A DNA stretch of 64,000 bases from Gammaproteobacteria bacterium (GTDB lineage: Bacteria; Pseudomonadota; Gammaproteobacteria; Ga0077536). A program made the position numbers and the translations under genes. A model generated the notes under the pieces. It made no database searches. It was given only the letters and a program-made list of their open reading frames with translations, and was not told the DNA's origin. This document shows, in pieces, positions 17,237 to 26,782 of this stretch. The stretch lies in contig JAJFJQ010000057.1 in assembly GCA_021773835.1 (NCBI GenBank), positions 1 to 64,000 on the forward strand, read 5' to 3'. Position 1 is the first letter of the stretch. Each line of letters opens with the position of its first letter.

Positions 17237-19410
17237 CGATTAAACGTGCATTTAGAGCCCTGGGGACACTAGCGTGGTGGATCCTATCGCTGTGCGGTGC
17301 ACTGCCTCGTCACTGCACCGCACTTCGTCATCCCGGTACATCCCGTCGTCCCGGCAGGCCTCGTTACCCAGGCGATCGTCGGGATCCATCGGCCCCGCCT
17401 ACGCCCCGTGATCCCGGCGAACGCCGGGATCCATTCGGCGCCCTATCTACTCCAACCTGCAGCACGGTTGCACGCCGCTTTAACAGATTCACGGTCGCAT
17501 GGATCCCGGCGTTCGCCGGGATGACGAAATACGGTGGCTGGATAAAATGCGCCGGGATGACGAAAAACGCTGGCAACACGAAATACGGGCGCTGCGCTAA
17601 GTACGTGAGCTGGACGAACTACAGGGGTTTGACGAAGTGGACCCGGCGCACGCGACCCTCGAACAACAAAGCAACGCGGAGCGCTTTCGCCACCGCTCGA
17701 GTGATCACATTAGCAATGTTGATCGTCACATGCGGCTCGGTGCACGCGGCGGCAATCACAGTATCCGTGGAACCCGGCCAGCCGACTGCGAATGAGTCGT
17801 TCCAATTAATATTCAGATCGGATTCAAAGGTCGATGCAGAGCCTGACTTCAGCGAGCTTGAGTCCGTCGTCGACATCCTTGGACGCAATCGACAAACATC
17901 GATCCAATGGATCAATGGCCGTAACTCGCACACGACGACTTGGATACTCGAGGTCATGGCAAATGCACCAGGCCGGCTGGTGATCCCAGAGATCGCATTT
18001 GGCAGCGATCGCAGTAGCCAGACAATTGTCGAGATCCAGACGCGCGGAAATCGCAATCCGACCACTGCCGACACCGGATTGTTCCTCGAAATTGAAGTCG
18101 ACAACACAACACCGTATGTACAAGAGCAAATTATCCTAACAGCCCGATTGCTCCGCCGAGTCCAACTCAATGACGCGAACCTTACCGACCCGAGCGCCGA
18201 TGCCGATGTCATTATTAAACGACTAGGCAAGGACACGACGACGCAGACCATGCGGGATAACAAGCGTTATGAAGTTTTTGAGCGACGCTTTTCGATTTTT
18301 CCGCAAACGAGTGGTCCGGTGACGATCAACCCGATGACATTAACCACCCAGGTCGTAAACTCATCGCGGTTACTGTTCGATCCTTTTCGGCAATCGGTTA
18401 AGACTCGCCGGATCGAATCCAATCAAATCAGCCTCGAGGTTAAACCGATACCCCCATCATTCACGGGTGATACGTGGCTTCCGGCAAAACGATTAAGCCT
18501 GCGCGACGATTGGGCTCCGGACTCCGATCGGCTTACCGCCGGGGAACCGCTGACGCGGACTGTATTCCTGTGGGCCGATGGGCTGAACGCCGGTCAATTG
18601 CCCGAACTCCCGATCGCTCTGCCCGACGGCCTAAAAATCTATCCGGATCAGCCACAGACCAGCGAGCAGGAGTCAGATACCGGCTTCAGCGCGATCAGGC
18701 AGCAGAAATTCGCCATCATCCCGAATACGGCGAGTAAGATCATCTTCCCGCCAGTATCGATAACATGGTGGAACACGCAAACCGATCAGCAGGAAATCGC
18801 ACGTTTAGATGAGCGACCGTTCACCGTTGAGAGGGTTGCGCTTGATGAGCCGCCAGCCGGCGAAACCGCGGACCTAAGTTCGCCGCCGACCGCCGCTGAG
18901 GCCCCCATAGACCTACCAAGCATTGACGCCGCTGGAGCAAACGGCATGGGTCGTAACATCTGGTTCATCCTCGCTTGCGTGTGCCTAATCGGGTGGTTGG
19001 CCACACTATTGGCTTGGTGGTTCCGATCGCGCTCGGCAGAGGTAGCTATAACGCCCGATGCAAATGCAAGCCCAACGCCCGGGTTAGCGCGAGCGCGTCG
19101 CGACGTTCTTGGTGCCTGCAAAGCCAAGGACCCGGCTGGGACTAAAAATGCGCTCATTGCCTGGGGACGAGTGGCGTTCAATGATCCGCAGCTAATGACG
19201 CTGGGCGAGGTGGCGCACGTGGTGGCCGAACCGTTGGACACCGAGATCCGCCTGCTGGACGAATACCTCTATGGTCAAAATCGCACCCAGTGGGATCAAT
19301 TTGCGCTGCAAGAAGCCTTTGAGCACAGTGACTATCGCGCTAAATCGACCGGCGAAATGAAACAAACTGTTAATCCCCTGCCCGATTTGTATCGGCTATC
19401 GGGGTCGTAA
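17230..19410 (+). CDS. batD: BatD, with an abnormal repeat-containing N-terminal extension
   Basis: The frame from ATG 17230 gives 726 residues. Residues ~178 onward are typical BatD: repeated Ig-like/beta domains, a membrane helix (~578-597, IWFILACVCLIGWLATLLAWW) and a helical cytoplasmic tail. The first ~157 residues are odd: 17230 overlaps the previous stop and begins with a signal-like helix (LGTLAWWILSLCGA), but the following ~130 codons run through dispersed palindromic repeats (WIPAFAGMT). A second, more convincing signal peptide starts near GTG 17701 (VITLAMLIVTCGSVHAA), giving a 570-residue protein of normal BatD length. I favour a start at or near 17701 with the repeats in a leader; neither start has a good ribosome site. 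Confidence 0.82.
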   Translation: MVAIKRAFRALGTLAWWILSLCGALPRHCTALRHPGTSRRPGRPRYPGDRRDPSAPPTPRDPGERRDPFGALSTPTCSTVARRFNRFTVAWIPAFAGMTKYGGWIKCAGMTKNAGNTKYGRCAKYVSWTNYRGLTKWTRRTRPSNNKATRSAFATARVITLAMLIVTCGSVHAAAITVSVEPGQPTANESFQLIFRSDSKVDAEPDFSELESVVDILGRNRQTSIQWINGRNSHTTTWILEVMANAPGRLVIPEIAFGSDRSSQTIVEIQTRGNRNPTTADTGLFLEIEVDNTTPYVQEQIILTARLLRRVQLNDANLTDPSADADVIIKRLGKDTTTQTMRDNKRYEVFERRFSIFPQTSGPVTINPMTLTTQVVNSSRLLFDPFRQSVKTRRIESNQISLEVKPIPPSFTGDTWLPAKRLSLRDDWAPDSDRLTAGEPLTRTVFLWADGLNAGQLPELPIALPDGLKIYPDQPQTSEQESDTGFSAIRQQKFAIIPNTASKIIFPPVSITWWNTQTDQQEIARLDERPFTVERVALDEPPAGETADLSSPPTAAEAPIDLPSIDAAGANGMGRNIWFILACVCLIGWLATLLAWWFRSRSAEVAITPDANASPTPGLARARRDVLGACKAKDPAGTKNALIAWGRVAFNDPQLMTLGEVAHVVAEPLDTEIRLLDEYLYGQNRTQWDQFALQEAFEHSDYRAKSTGEMKQTVNPLPDLYRLSGS
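17317..17640. repeat. Cluster of dispersed palindromic repeats inside the start of batD
   Basis: Two copies of the palindromic repeat face opposite ways: GATCCCGGCGAACGCCGGGATC at 17409-17430 and GGATCCCGGCGTTCGCCGGGAT at 17501-17522. Partial copies (GCCGGGATGACGAAA near 17551) and short degenerate direct repeats (ACGAAATACGG) follow. The cluster lies between the end of batB/C and the signal peptide of batD. All three bases of phase stay open on the plus strand in the batD frame. Confidence 0.8.
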
Positions 19411-19501
19411 CGTGCGTCCGTTCACAGTTCCTTTGTAAACAACAATTTGAGCCAATTTTAGTCTTGCCTAAGGAGATCCACCCCACCTAGACTTTCTGCT
19501 C

Positions 19502-19537
19502 GCACGGTATAACTCCATCTATAAGCCCAAACCGTGC
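19502..19537. promoter_or_regulatory. 7-bp inverted repeat touching the ribosome site of the GGDEF-EAL gene
   Basis: GCACGGT (19502-19508) and ACCGTGC (19531-19537) are perfect inverted arms 22 bp apart. The right arm ends directly at the AGGAGG (19538-19543) of the downstream gene, and a TATAAC hexamer lies at 19508-19513. In RNA the stem could hide the ribosome site; in DNA it could be an operator. Confidence 0.35.
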
Positions 19538-19552
19538 AGGAGGTCAGGTCCA

Positions 19553-21730
19553 GTGCCCAAAACAGCGGCAGCCGTATTAGCGGTCGACGATAACGCGACG
19601 ATCCGTAAAGCGATCTCGATGCGGTTGGGGTCTAAAGGCTACAACGTAGTCACCGCCCCAGATGGCGAAGAAGCGCTTCGACTCATCGAAAAGCAGTCTT
19701 TCGACCTTGTCTTACTCGACTTACAAATGCCCGGCATGCCGGGCGAACAAGTACTCGAGCAGCTGCGCCTACGGTACAGCGAAACCCAGCTACCAATCAT
19801 CATGCTTGCGGCAAGTGATGACAAAAACGACATTAATCGCACACTGGATCTCGGCGCCAATGACTATGTCACGAAGCCTGGGGAACTACCGATCTTGCTC
19901 GCGCGGATCAAAACTCAATTGTCGCTTAAGCGCACGGCCGAGAAACTGCGCGAAGCTGAATTCTCCGCATCACACATCAACCGCTCGGCGAAAGACTTAG
20001 AAATTACGCTCGACCAGTTTGCGCGCGATCGTGTGCATGAAGAACTGCTCGGGGATTTCGACAGCACCGATGAATTCCGTTATCACGTCATCTACGACAA
20101 TACGCCGATGACCTGCTTCACCCTTAACTATGAGGGAGAAGTGTTGTTTGCGAACCGCTTTGGATTGCAGTTTCTTGGGTATCAACGCGATGAAATAACG
20201 CGCCATTCCATCTTCGATCTTTACGCGCCAGACGATCGCGCGATTGCGGCCGAACACCTGGCGAGCGTGTGCAATTCTGCAGGGCGATTACATCGGTGGG
20301 ATATTCGCCGACAGAAAAAAAATGGCAACATATTTTGGGTTCGCGAAACCGCGAGAGCAATGGGTAGCGGTAGCGACGGCATGATCTTAATGACCTGCGA
20401 GGATATCGACGATAACTACTCCTTAACTCAGCGACTGTCGTATCAAGCAACGCACGACGAACTAACCGGGCTCGCGAATCGTAAAGCGCTCGAAGAACGG
20501 CTAACCCAAGTCCTAGACAGCGCGCACGCTGAGAAAACCGAACACAGCCTTGCAATCATTGACCTCGACCAATTTAAGATCATCAACGACACCTGCGGAC
20601 ACAGCGCCGGTGATGAGCTGCTGCGCCAGATTGCGCGATTGTTGAAGTCCGTTGTCCGCAAACGCGACACCCTCGCCCGATTAGGCGGCGACGAATTTGC
20701 GCTGCTCGTAGAAGACTGCGCCATGGGCCAAGCACACAGTGGGGTCGAGGCGTTGCGTCAAGCGATTGAATCGTTTCATTTCATCTGGGGCGGCCGCACA
20801 TACAAGGTAGCGGCGAGCATTGGCCTGGTTGCGATAAATGAACAATGTGAGGACACCAACTCCGCGCTGAGCATGGCTGATACCGCTTGCTTCGCTGCCA
20901 AAGATTCCGGCCGCAATCGCATCCACTGCTACCAGAAAGACAATCTGACGGTGACCCGCCATCACGGTGAAATGCGCTGGGCGACGCGTATCAACGATGC
21001 TTTGTCGGAAGACCGCTTCGAACTAAATTTTCAACGCATTACCCAAATCGGCGAATCCACCGACCATGGCGATCACTACGAACTGCTCATCCGCATGCGC
21101 GACGAGCTTGGGAAAGTGGTAATGCCCTCGGAATTTTTACCTGCTGCTGAGCGCTACAACCTATCGGATAAAGTTGATCGCTGGGTGATAGAGAACGCAC
21201 TCAACTGGTTACGTGATCATCCAGATATGGTCGAACAACTGCACCTATGCGGCATTAACCTTTCAGGACAATCACTCGGCAATGAAGCGATCTTGCGCTT
21301 CATTGTCGAACAGATAGACGAAGGTAGCATTCCAGCCCAAAAACTCTGCTTTGAAGTGACCGAGACGGCCGCGATCGCAGACCTTGAGCAGGCTACGCAT
21401 TTCATTACGTTGTTGAAGGATCGCGGCTGCATGTTCGCACTCGACGATTTTGGCAGCGGCTTTTCATCCTTCGCGTATCTGAAGAAACTACCAGTCGATT
21501 TTTTGAAAATAGACGGCAGTTTTGTGCGCGATATCTGCACCGACTCAATCGACCTGGCGATGGTCCGGTCGATCAATGAAATCGGGCACGTCATGGGCAA
21601 AAAAACCATCGCGGAGTTTGTCGAAGATCGTGGCGTACTCGATGTACTACGCGCTGTCGGAGTCGACTATGCGCAGGGTTTCGAGATCGGGCGCCCGACT
21701 CCAATCGACCAATTTTTCTCGATCGTCTAA
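19553..21730 (+). CDS. REC-PAS-GGDEF-EAL cyclic-di-GMP signalling protein
   Basis: 725 residues from GTG 19553, chosen for AGGAGG nine bases upstream. Domains in order: receiver (~7-122; acidic pair VDDN, phospho-Asp in LVLLDLQMPG ~55), a linker helix, PAS (~168-285), GGDEF (~295-460) and EAL (~475-722). GGDEF is intact (RLGGDEFAL ~376-382) with an upstream RKRD inhibitory I-site, so the cyclase should work and feel product inhibition. The EAL opening is ELLIR, but NLSGQSL, FEVTE, DDFGSG and KIDGSFV are present, so phosphodiesterase activity is plausible. There is no membrane helix. It is monocistronic; a partner kinase is not adjacent. Likely a switch that turns a phosphorelay signal into cyclic-di-GMP change. 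Confidence 0.94.
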   Translation: MPKTAAAVLAVDDNATIRKAISMRLGSKGYNVVTAPDGEEALRLIEKQSFDLVLLDLQMPGMPGEQVLEQLRLRYSETQLPIIMLAASDDKNDINRTLDLGANDYVTKPGELPILLARIKTQLSLKRTAEKLREAEFSASHINRSAKDLEITLDQFARDRVHEELLGDFDSTDEFRYHVIYDNTPMTCFTLNYEGEVLFANRFGLQFLGYQRDEITRHSIFDLYAPDDRAIAAEHLASVCNSAGRLHRWDIRRQKKNGNIFWVRETARAMGSGSDGMILMTCEDIDDNYSLTQRLSYQATHDELTGLANRKALEERLTQVLDSAHAEKTEHSLAIIDLDQFKIINDTCGHSAGDELLRQIARLLKSVVRKRDTLARLGGDEFALLVEDCAMGQAHSGVEALRQAIESFHFIWGGRTYKVAASIGLVAINEQCEDTNSALSMADTACFAAKDSGRNRIHCYQKDNLTVTRHHGEMRWATRINDALSEDRFELNFQRITQIGESTDHGDHYELLIRMRDELGKVVMPSEFLPAAERYNLSDKVDRWVIENALNWLRDHPDMVEQLHLCGINLSGQSLGNEAILRFIVEQIDEGSIPAQKLCFEVTETAAIADLEQATHFITLLKDRGCMFALDDFGSGFSSFAYLKKLPVDFLKIDGSFVRDICTDSIDLAMVRSINEIGHVMGKKTIAEFVEDRGVLDVLRAVGVDYAQGFEIGRPTPIDQFFSIV

Positions 21731-21805
21731 GAACCCCCCGAGCTTTTTAAAGGCGACTACTTAGCCGTCGATACCTATCGACAGCCTAAAGCTACATCCT
21801 TGCAA

Positions 21806-22393
21806 TTAGGTACCCATGCCATCTGGGCGTGCGGCGATATCCTCTGGGCGATCGATATCATGCAAGACGCCGCGATCCTCGGTGTCGATAAAAACTAACG
21901 CGTCACGATGCGAATTGACCACCGATTGTGCACCCTGATCGCCCCGCAGCCGGCTTAACTCGCGCCCGTAGCTCGCGCCAAAGCCGACTGGATGACCGGC
22001 CTGCCCGGACACTCGAGGCCGTACGATGGTCGTCTCGGAACTCAACGCAGACGCTAGCGTCGAGATCGTCTTGACGTCAATATAAGGCATATCCGCGAGC
22101 CCAATCAGCCAGCCGTCCGCATCCGGCCGGGCGGCAACGCCGTGGGCAATCGAATGACCGATACCCAAGTGTGAATCGGCGCACACCGAGACCTCGAATC
22201 GACCGTCGAATATGCTCAAGGTGGCATCGTTCCCGGACGGGATAACGACCAGCAGGTCTTCTACCGCGGCTTTGAAGTGTTCTGCCGAGCGTACGCCGAT
22301 TGGCACGCCGTCTTGGAGCAAGGCGGCTAACTTATTACCACCGAACCGTACCGATGAACCGCCAGCAAGCATGATTCCGGCGACGTTGGGCAT
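21806..22393 (-). CDS. MobA/MocA-like nucleotidyltransferase
   Basis: 195 residues, the size of molybdenum-cofactor cytidylyltransferases (MocA) and related enzymes. N-terminal nucleotide-binding motif LAGGSSVRFGGNKL (residues ~9-22), a GLADMPY metal-binding segment (~95-101) and PRVSGQAGHPVGF with the conserved GHP. It overlaps the XdhC gene stop by one base (TAATG), which supports a role in maturing a molybdenum hydroxylase such as xanthine dehydrogenase or an aldehyde oxidase. No structural hydroxylase subunits are in the window. Confidence 0.87.
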   Translation of the reverse strand: MPNVAGIMLAGGSSVRFGGNKLAALLQDGVPIGVRSAEHFKAAVEDLLVVIPSGNDATLSIFDGRFEVSVCADSHLGIGHSIAHGVAARPDADGWLIGLADMPYIDVKTISTLASALSSETTIVRPRVSGQAGHPVGFGASYGRELSRLRGDQGAQSVVNSHRDALVFIDTEDRGVLHDIDRPEDIAARPDGMGT

Positions 22394-23376
22394 TAGGCGC
22401 CGGCCAGCTCCTGGGACTGAGATCGCTCGCTGCTAAGCGTCACACCATTTCGCCGGGCGGTGACTTCGGTCATGATCGATAACGCAATCTCAGACGCCGT
22501 CCGTGTATTCAGATCGAGTCCAATCGGTCCGCTCATAAAACTGAGTTGCACCTCACTCATATCGAAGTGATCGCGCAGGCGCTCACGGCGCGCTGCATTG
22601 GTGCGGCTCGATCCCAGTGCACCAACATAAAATGCTGGAGAGTTAAGCGCCTCCATGATCGCGAGATCATCGAGTTTCGGGTCGTGCGTTAGAGCAACGA
22701 CAGCAGTTTGCGGATCGCATTGCTGCGCGATCACAAAGTCATCAGGCATCTCGGCGGACAGCGAAACGTCATCGCCAAGCCACGAGTTTCGGTAATTTTC
22801 ACGCGGGTCACAGACAAAGACCTCGTAGCCGAGCGTCGATGCAAAACGCGCAACGAAGGCACTTAGCTGACCCGCACCAATGACAAGCACACGCCATTTC
22901 GGCTCGAATACCGCCTCAAACCGGTTATCGGATAAGTCCGTTCGCGCCTGCGCTGGGGGCGCTTCCAGCCACGACTTTCCACTATCCATCTCTAGGACAC
23001 GGAGCACCCGTTCGCGGCGTGACAGACGGCTTAATATTTCTCGCGGCTCATCCGCAGATCGCAGCGCCTCCACGACCACCGTGACTTCACCACCACACGG
23101 TAATCCGCGGCTAACTGCCGCCTCATTGGTGACCCCGTAGGTAATGCTGGTAGCCGCATCTGGGGTGACTTCGGCGAATTTTTCCAATAACTCTTGTTCG
23201 ATACATCCGCCCGACAAGGACCCTTCAAACTGCCCGTCGTCGCGCCAAATCATCATCGAACCCGCAGGGCGTGGCGAAGATCCCCAGGTTTTCGCGACGG
23301 TTACCAGGACCACTTGGCGTCCGTCCTCAACCCATTCGGCGGCTGTGTCTAATACAGCGAGATCCACGTTTTCCAC
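22393..23376 (-). CDS. XdhC-family molybdenum-cofactor maturation protein
   Basis: 327 residues from GTG 23376, preferred because TAGGAGG sits seven bases upstream; an upstream GTG at 23406 would place the Shine-Dalgarno inside the gene. N-terminal XdhC/CoxI domain (VTVAKTWGSSPRPAGSMM, SGGCIEQELL) and a C-terminal Rossmann XdhC domain (VLVIGAGQLSAF; ALTHDPKLDDLAI; YVGALGSSRTNAARRERL; GLDLNTRTASEIALSI). The family binds molybdopterin and helps sulfurate it before insertion into xanthine-dehydrogenase-type enzymes. It is coupled to the MobA-like gene. Confidence 0.92.
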   Translation of the reverse strand: MENVDLAVLDTAAEWVEDGRQVVLVTVAKTWGSSPRPAGSMMIWRDDGQFEGSLSGGCIEQELLEKFAEVTPDAATSITYGVTNEAAVSRGLPCGGEVTVVVEALRSADEPREILSRLSRRERVLRVLEMDSGKSWLEAPPAQARTDLSDNRFEAVFEPKWRVLVIGAGQLSAFVARFASTLGYEVFVCDPRENYRNSWLGDDVSLSAEMPDDFVIAQQCDPQTAVVALTHDPKLDDLAIMEALNSPAFYVGALGSSRTNAARRERLRDHFDMSEVQLSFMSGPIGLDLNTRTASEIALSIMTEVTARRNGVTLSSERSQSQELAGA

Positions 23377-23641
23377 TTTATTGCCTCCTAAATCACCGGG
23401 TCGCACCCAATTTTAGCGGTTTTCTTCGGTTTCCAGCAGTTTCGCCGCCGGCTCTTTTCACGCTCTGATCCTGCGATAGGCGTCACACTTGGGTAGAGCT
23501 CACAGTGACCGACGTCACAGAGATTCACATTGTACATTGCCCGGATCCGGGCCCTCTTCTAAACCGTGTATGCAGGTATTAAATCAGCCGCTATGTACGG
23601 CCGATAACTTTTACTCAGGTAGGCAGATACGAGCGTAGTAG

Positions 23642-26089
23642 ATGGAACTGAACATGGCTAACGTCACCCGGCTAGTGCCGGCCCGATCGTCGGAGGTTTT
23701 GACTGAGTGTCAAAAGTTGGCCGCTCAACGGCTGCCCGGTTCACTCAAGACAGTACTCGACAAGGTCGACGACGCCTTATTTGACCTCGCGAACAAGGCC
23801 GACAATTCACAACGCCAGAACCTGTATTTCGATGCCATGCGTGAATTGCGCATGAAACGAGACTCGTTTGAGACCAACTTCATCGATACGTTTAACAACG
23901 AATTCGAAAACAGTATTGATCTTGAGAAAGCGACGAAAAAGAAGCTGAACGAAGCGGTGTTCGCGCCAGTGATGGAGCTCTCTCTCGTTGAAACCGACGA
24001 AGTCGAAGAATCACTTGCGCTGACCAACTTTGTTGAAAGCGTTCGCTCAAACTGCAAAGAGCAATTGTACGGGCTCGACAAACGAATGGGTTATTTGCTC
24101 AGCCAACCGGACCTTACGGACGATAAAAACCCGGTCGGCCCGCAAATCATCGGCACCGCTTTTCGCACCGCCTGTAAGCAGCTCGAATCCGACATCGAAG
24201 TTAAGTTAACGCTATTTAAGATGTTCGATAAATTCGCTGGGCAAGGCATCCATCAAATGTACTGCGACCTCAACGACTTTCTGGTTCGGCGTGACGTCCT
24301 ACCGACGATATCAACGTCGGTACGTTCGCAGGGGGGCGGGCGCAAGACGCGTGTGATCATCGAAAGTGAAGAAGGCCACATTGAAGCTACCGGGTCGGAC
24401 GTCTTCTCGACGCTGCAAGGGCTAATGACAAATCCCGCAACCGGTATACCTAACGGCGCCGGCTACGGGCAAGCTGGCTCGATGGGAGGCGGCTCAGTGG
24501 GTGGTGTCGGCGGTGGTGGAGCCGCCATCGGCGGTTACGCAGGCGCTGCGGGTATTCCAGGTGGCGCGGGAAACGGTAGCGGTGGCCCGATGGGGGGCAC
24601 AGCTGCCGGCGGATCCACCAACACTCCTCAAGGCGGCATTTCCGCGACCGCTACGGCTAATTTGGTCGATACCTTGACTTTGCTTCAGCAGGGTGACGTG
24701 AGTGGCCTCGGAAGTTCAGCCGTTGGGGTACTTGATCAAGGCCAACTGCAGGCCGGTAACGTCAACGTGCTGCGGACGCTCAAAGAGTCAGGAGCGGTAG
24801 GCGATGTCAACCAAACCGACGGTTTGACCCTCGACATCGTCACGATCTTGTTTGACTACATCCTCGATGACCCCGCAATACCGGATGCCATGAAGGCGTT
24901 GATCGGGCGTCTTCAGATACCGATGTTGAAGGTTGCCCTCCTCGACAAAGCATTATTTTCCAAAAAGACGCACCCCGCACGCCGGCTGCTTGATGCGCTG
25001 GCTGCCGCTGCTGTGGGATGGAGTGAGACCCAACTCGCCCACGATAAATTGTACGAAGTTGTCGAGAAGATCGTACATCGCGTCATTGACGAATTCGAAG
25101 ATGATATATCTCTATTCGAAAACGCCTTGACCGAACTCGAAACATTTCTTGCACAAGAAAGTAATGAGGCGGAACAACGCGTTGCTGAGTCGACTAGCTC
25201 TTTGCGCACCCGCGAGCAAATCGTACTCGCCAAAATGACGGTTGATGATGCGATCAACGAGCGGATCCGCGATTGCGATATGCGTGAGTTTATCCGACAG
25301 TTTCTAGTGGATTACTGGCGTCAACTGCTGATCATTACCCACGTGGAACACGGGGAAGAAAGCGAGATCTGGCAAGATCAGTTACGCACGGTGGACGATC
25401 TCGTCTGGTCTATACAGGACAAGGCGACCCCACAGGATCGCAAAGCTTTAACCGAAAAACTCCCAAATCTGCTGAAAAGTATCAAACGCGGCATGGTCAC
25501 GCTCGAAATGGACCCCAAAATCTGCTCGAAATTTATGAGCATGCTCGCAAGCGTACACGTGGTGTCGGTCAAACACACCGAAGAAGCGGGCCTCGCCGAG
25601 CGCCACTTATTTTCGGGTGCTAATGAGGATGAATGTTTGACCACTGTCGACGACGCTAACGATGATTTCGTCAAGCAAGGTCTCGCGCGATTATTTGAAC
25701 GCAAGGGTGTTGACGCCGAAGAGCTCGATCTGGATTTATCTGCATTTGAAGAAACGAGTGAGGCGGCACCGGAACCAGAGCATCTGTCACCCGACATCAT
25801 GGAGTACGTAAACCAGGTGACCGAGCTCGATCTGGGTGACTGGGTGGAATTTGACAACGACGACGGCTCGACCATGCGTGCACGCTTCACCTGGATCAGC
25901 CCAGCGACCGGGCGCTACCTATTTACCACCCGCCAAGGTCAAAAAGCCCTCGATACGACGCTCACGGGGCTGGCCGATCAGTTCGCCCGTGGCGTTGCCC
26001 ATCGTGTTGAAACCCAGCCGGATCCGATATTCGACCGTGCGATAGGTGATCTGATGGACAAATTGGAAGCTCAGCCGGCAACGGCTTAG
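23642..26089 (+). CDS. DUF1631 family protein
   Basis: 815 residues. The N-terminal (~60-250) and C-terminal (~390-815) helical regions match the DUF1631 pattern as I recall it (RQNLYFDAMRELR near the start; late MTVDDAINERI, FIRQFLVDYWRQLLIITH and WVEFDNDDGSTMRARFTWISP). Between them is a Gly-rich low-complexity linker (~268-330). The last segment resembles a PilZ-like strand pattern, but I do not claim cyclic-di-GMP binding. The function is unknown. No signal peptide or membrane segment is visible. ATG 23642 and ATG 23654 are both possible starts; neither has a clear ribosome site. It stands alone between XdhC and a small hypothetical gene. Confidence 0.85.
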   Translation: MELNMANVTRLVPARSSEVLTECQKLAAQRLPGSLKTVLDKVDDALFDLANKADNSQRQNLYFDAMRELRMKRDSFETNFIDTFNNEFENSIDLEKATKKKLNEAVFAPVMELSLVETDEVEESLALTNFVESVRSNCKEQLYGLDKRMGYLLSQPDLTDDKNPVGPQIIGTAFRTACKQLESDIEVKLTLFKMFDKFAGQGIHQMYCDLNDFLVRRDVLPTISTSVRSQGGGRKTRVIIESEEGHIEATGSDVFSTLQGLMTNPATGIPNGAGYGQAGSMGGGSVGGVGGGGAAIGGYAGAAGIPGGAGNGSGGPMGGTAAGGSTNTPQGGISATATANLVDTLTLLQQGDVSGLGSSAVGVLDQGQLQAGNVNVLRTLKESGAVGDVNQTDGLTLDIVTILFDYILDDPAIPDAMKALIGRLQIPMLKVALLDKALFSKKTHPARRLLDALAAAAVGWSETQLAHDKLYEVVEKIVHRVIDEFEDDISLFENALTELETFLAQESNEAEQRVAESTSSLRTREQIVLAKMTVDDAINERIRDCDMREFIRQFLVDYWRQLLIITHVEHGEESEIWQDQLRTVDDLVWSIQDKATPQDRKALTEKLPNLLKSIKRGMVTLEMDPKICSKFMSMLASVHVVSVKHTEEAGLAERHLFSGANEDECLTTVDDANDDFVKQGLARLFERKGVDAEELDLDLSAFEETSEAAPEPEHLSPDIMEYVNQVTELDLGDWVEFDNDDGSTMRARFTWISPATGRYLFTTRQGQKALDTTLTGLADQFARGVAHRVETQPDPIFDRAIGDLMDKLEAQPATA

Positions 26090-26135
26090 AGCGAGACCTC
26101 GTAGGATTTCTGAAACCGCTACGGCTACCGATACC

Positions 26136-26450
26136 CTAGTTAATCGTCCTTGAAGTCCCGGCCGCAGGCGGCGAGTCAATATCGTGAACCTCCACCAAGG
26201 CCAGGGTTTCGAGCAATTCCTGCAAACCGCTGCTGTATACCGCCTCGCCAAATTCGAGGCTATTGGTAATTTGTGCGCCGAGCTCAGCGTATTCAGCGTG
26301 GCTCAACTCCCCAAATTTGTGCTTGTAGAGCGCTACATAAGTTGCCAAAAGCCGGGCGCACTGGGCCACCTGAGCCTTGGTGCTACAAGAAACGGCGTCA
26401 TCGACTTCCGCCTGTAGGTCTTGAATGCGTAAATTTGACTGGTGGTCCAT
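26136..26450 (-). CDS. Small hypothetical protein, 104 residues
   Basis: I do not recognise this protein. It is soluble, mainly helical and acidic, with no signal peptide (DLQAEVDDAV, ARLLATYVALYKHKFGEL, EFGEAVYSSGLQELLETLALVEV). Base use is like that of neighbouring genes and the frame is free of internal anomalies, so it is likely real. It is convergent with the DUF1631 gene, 46 bp away. Ribosome site not obvious. Confidence 0.55.
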   Translation of the reverse strand: MDHQSNLRIQDLQAEVDDAVSCSTKAQVAQCARLLATYVALYKHKFGELSHAEYAELGAQITNSLEFGEAVYSSGLQELLETLALVEVHDIDSPPAAGTSRTIN

Positions 26451-26684
26451 TGGATCTGTCCAAAAACGAATGATTGCAAGGTTTCAAAGCAATAATCGAG
26501 CCGCATATCTAAACTATTGATACTTAAGAGTATTCCCTACTATCCCGTCAGTTCCTTACGCCGAAACGTCGGTCTGAGACGACACGGCGGTCCGACATAT
26601 CCGAACCATGGAACTTTTTCCGGTATTAGTTCACTAAAACCCGATCAATGCGATTCACAATCTTGTAACAATCTGACACCATTA

Positions 26685-26775
26685 TGGCCTCATGGAGAGG
26701 GTTGTGGTTAACGGTGCAAAGCCACGCATCTACTACACGCAAGAATACAAACCAGCCCAGCTGCTGGAGGGAGAA
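26685..26775 (+). promoter_or_regulatory. Possible structured leader ahead of the PEP-CTERM gene (c-di-GMP-I-like core)
   Basis: GGTGCAAAGCCACGCATCTAC at 26713-26733 resembles the ACGCAAAGCC core of class-I cyclic-di-GMP riboswitches, and AGCCCAGCTGCTGG (26755-26768) resembles the 3' AGCC-GG-TTGCCG segment. TGGC (26685) and GCCA can pair. However, the usual 5' GGCAAACC half is not recognisable, and the element would end at the ribosome site. Treat this as a weak resemblance. The rest of the 332-bp gap (26451-26684) shows no gene. Confidence 0.2.
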
Positions 26776-26782
26776 AAGGGAA

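Noticed and set aside
17619-18263. 214-codon minus-strand ORF opposite batD
   Set aside because: Shadow frame; the plus-strand protein has a signal peptide and BatD domains.
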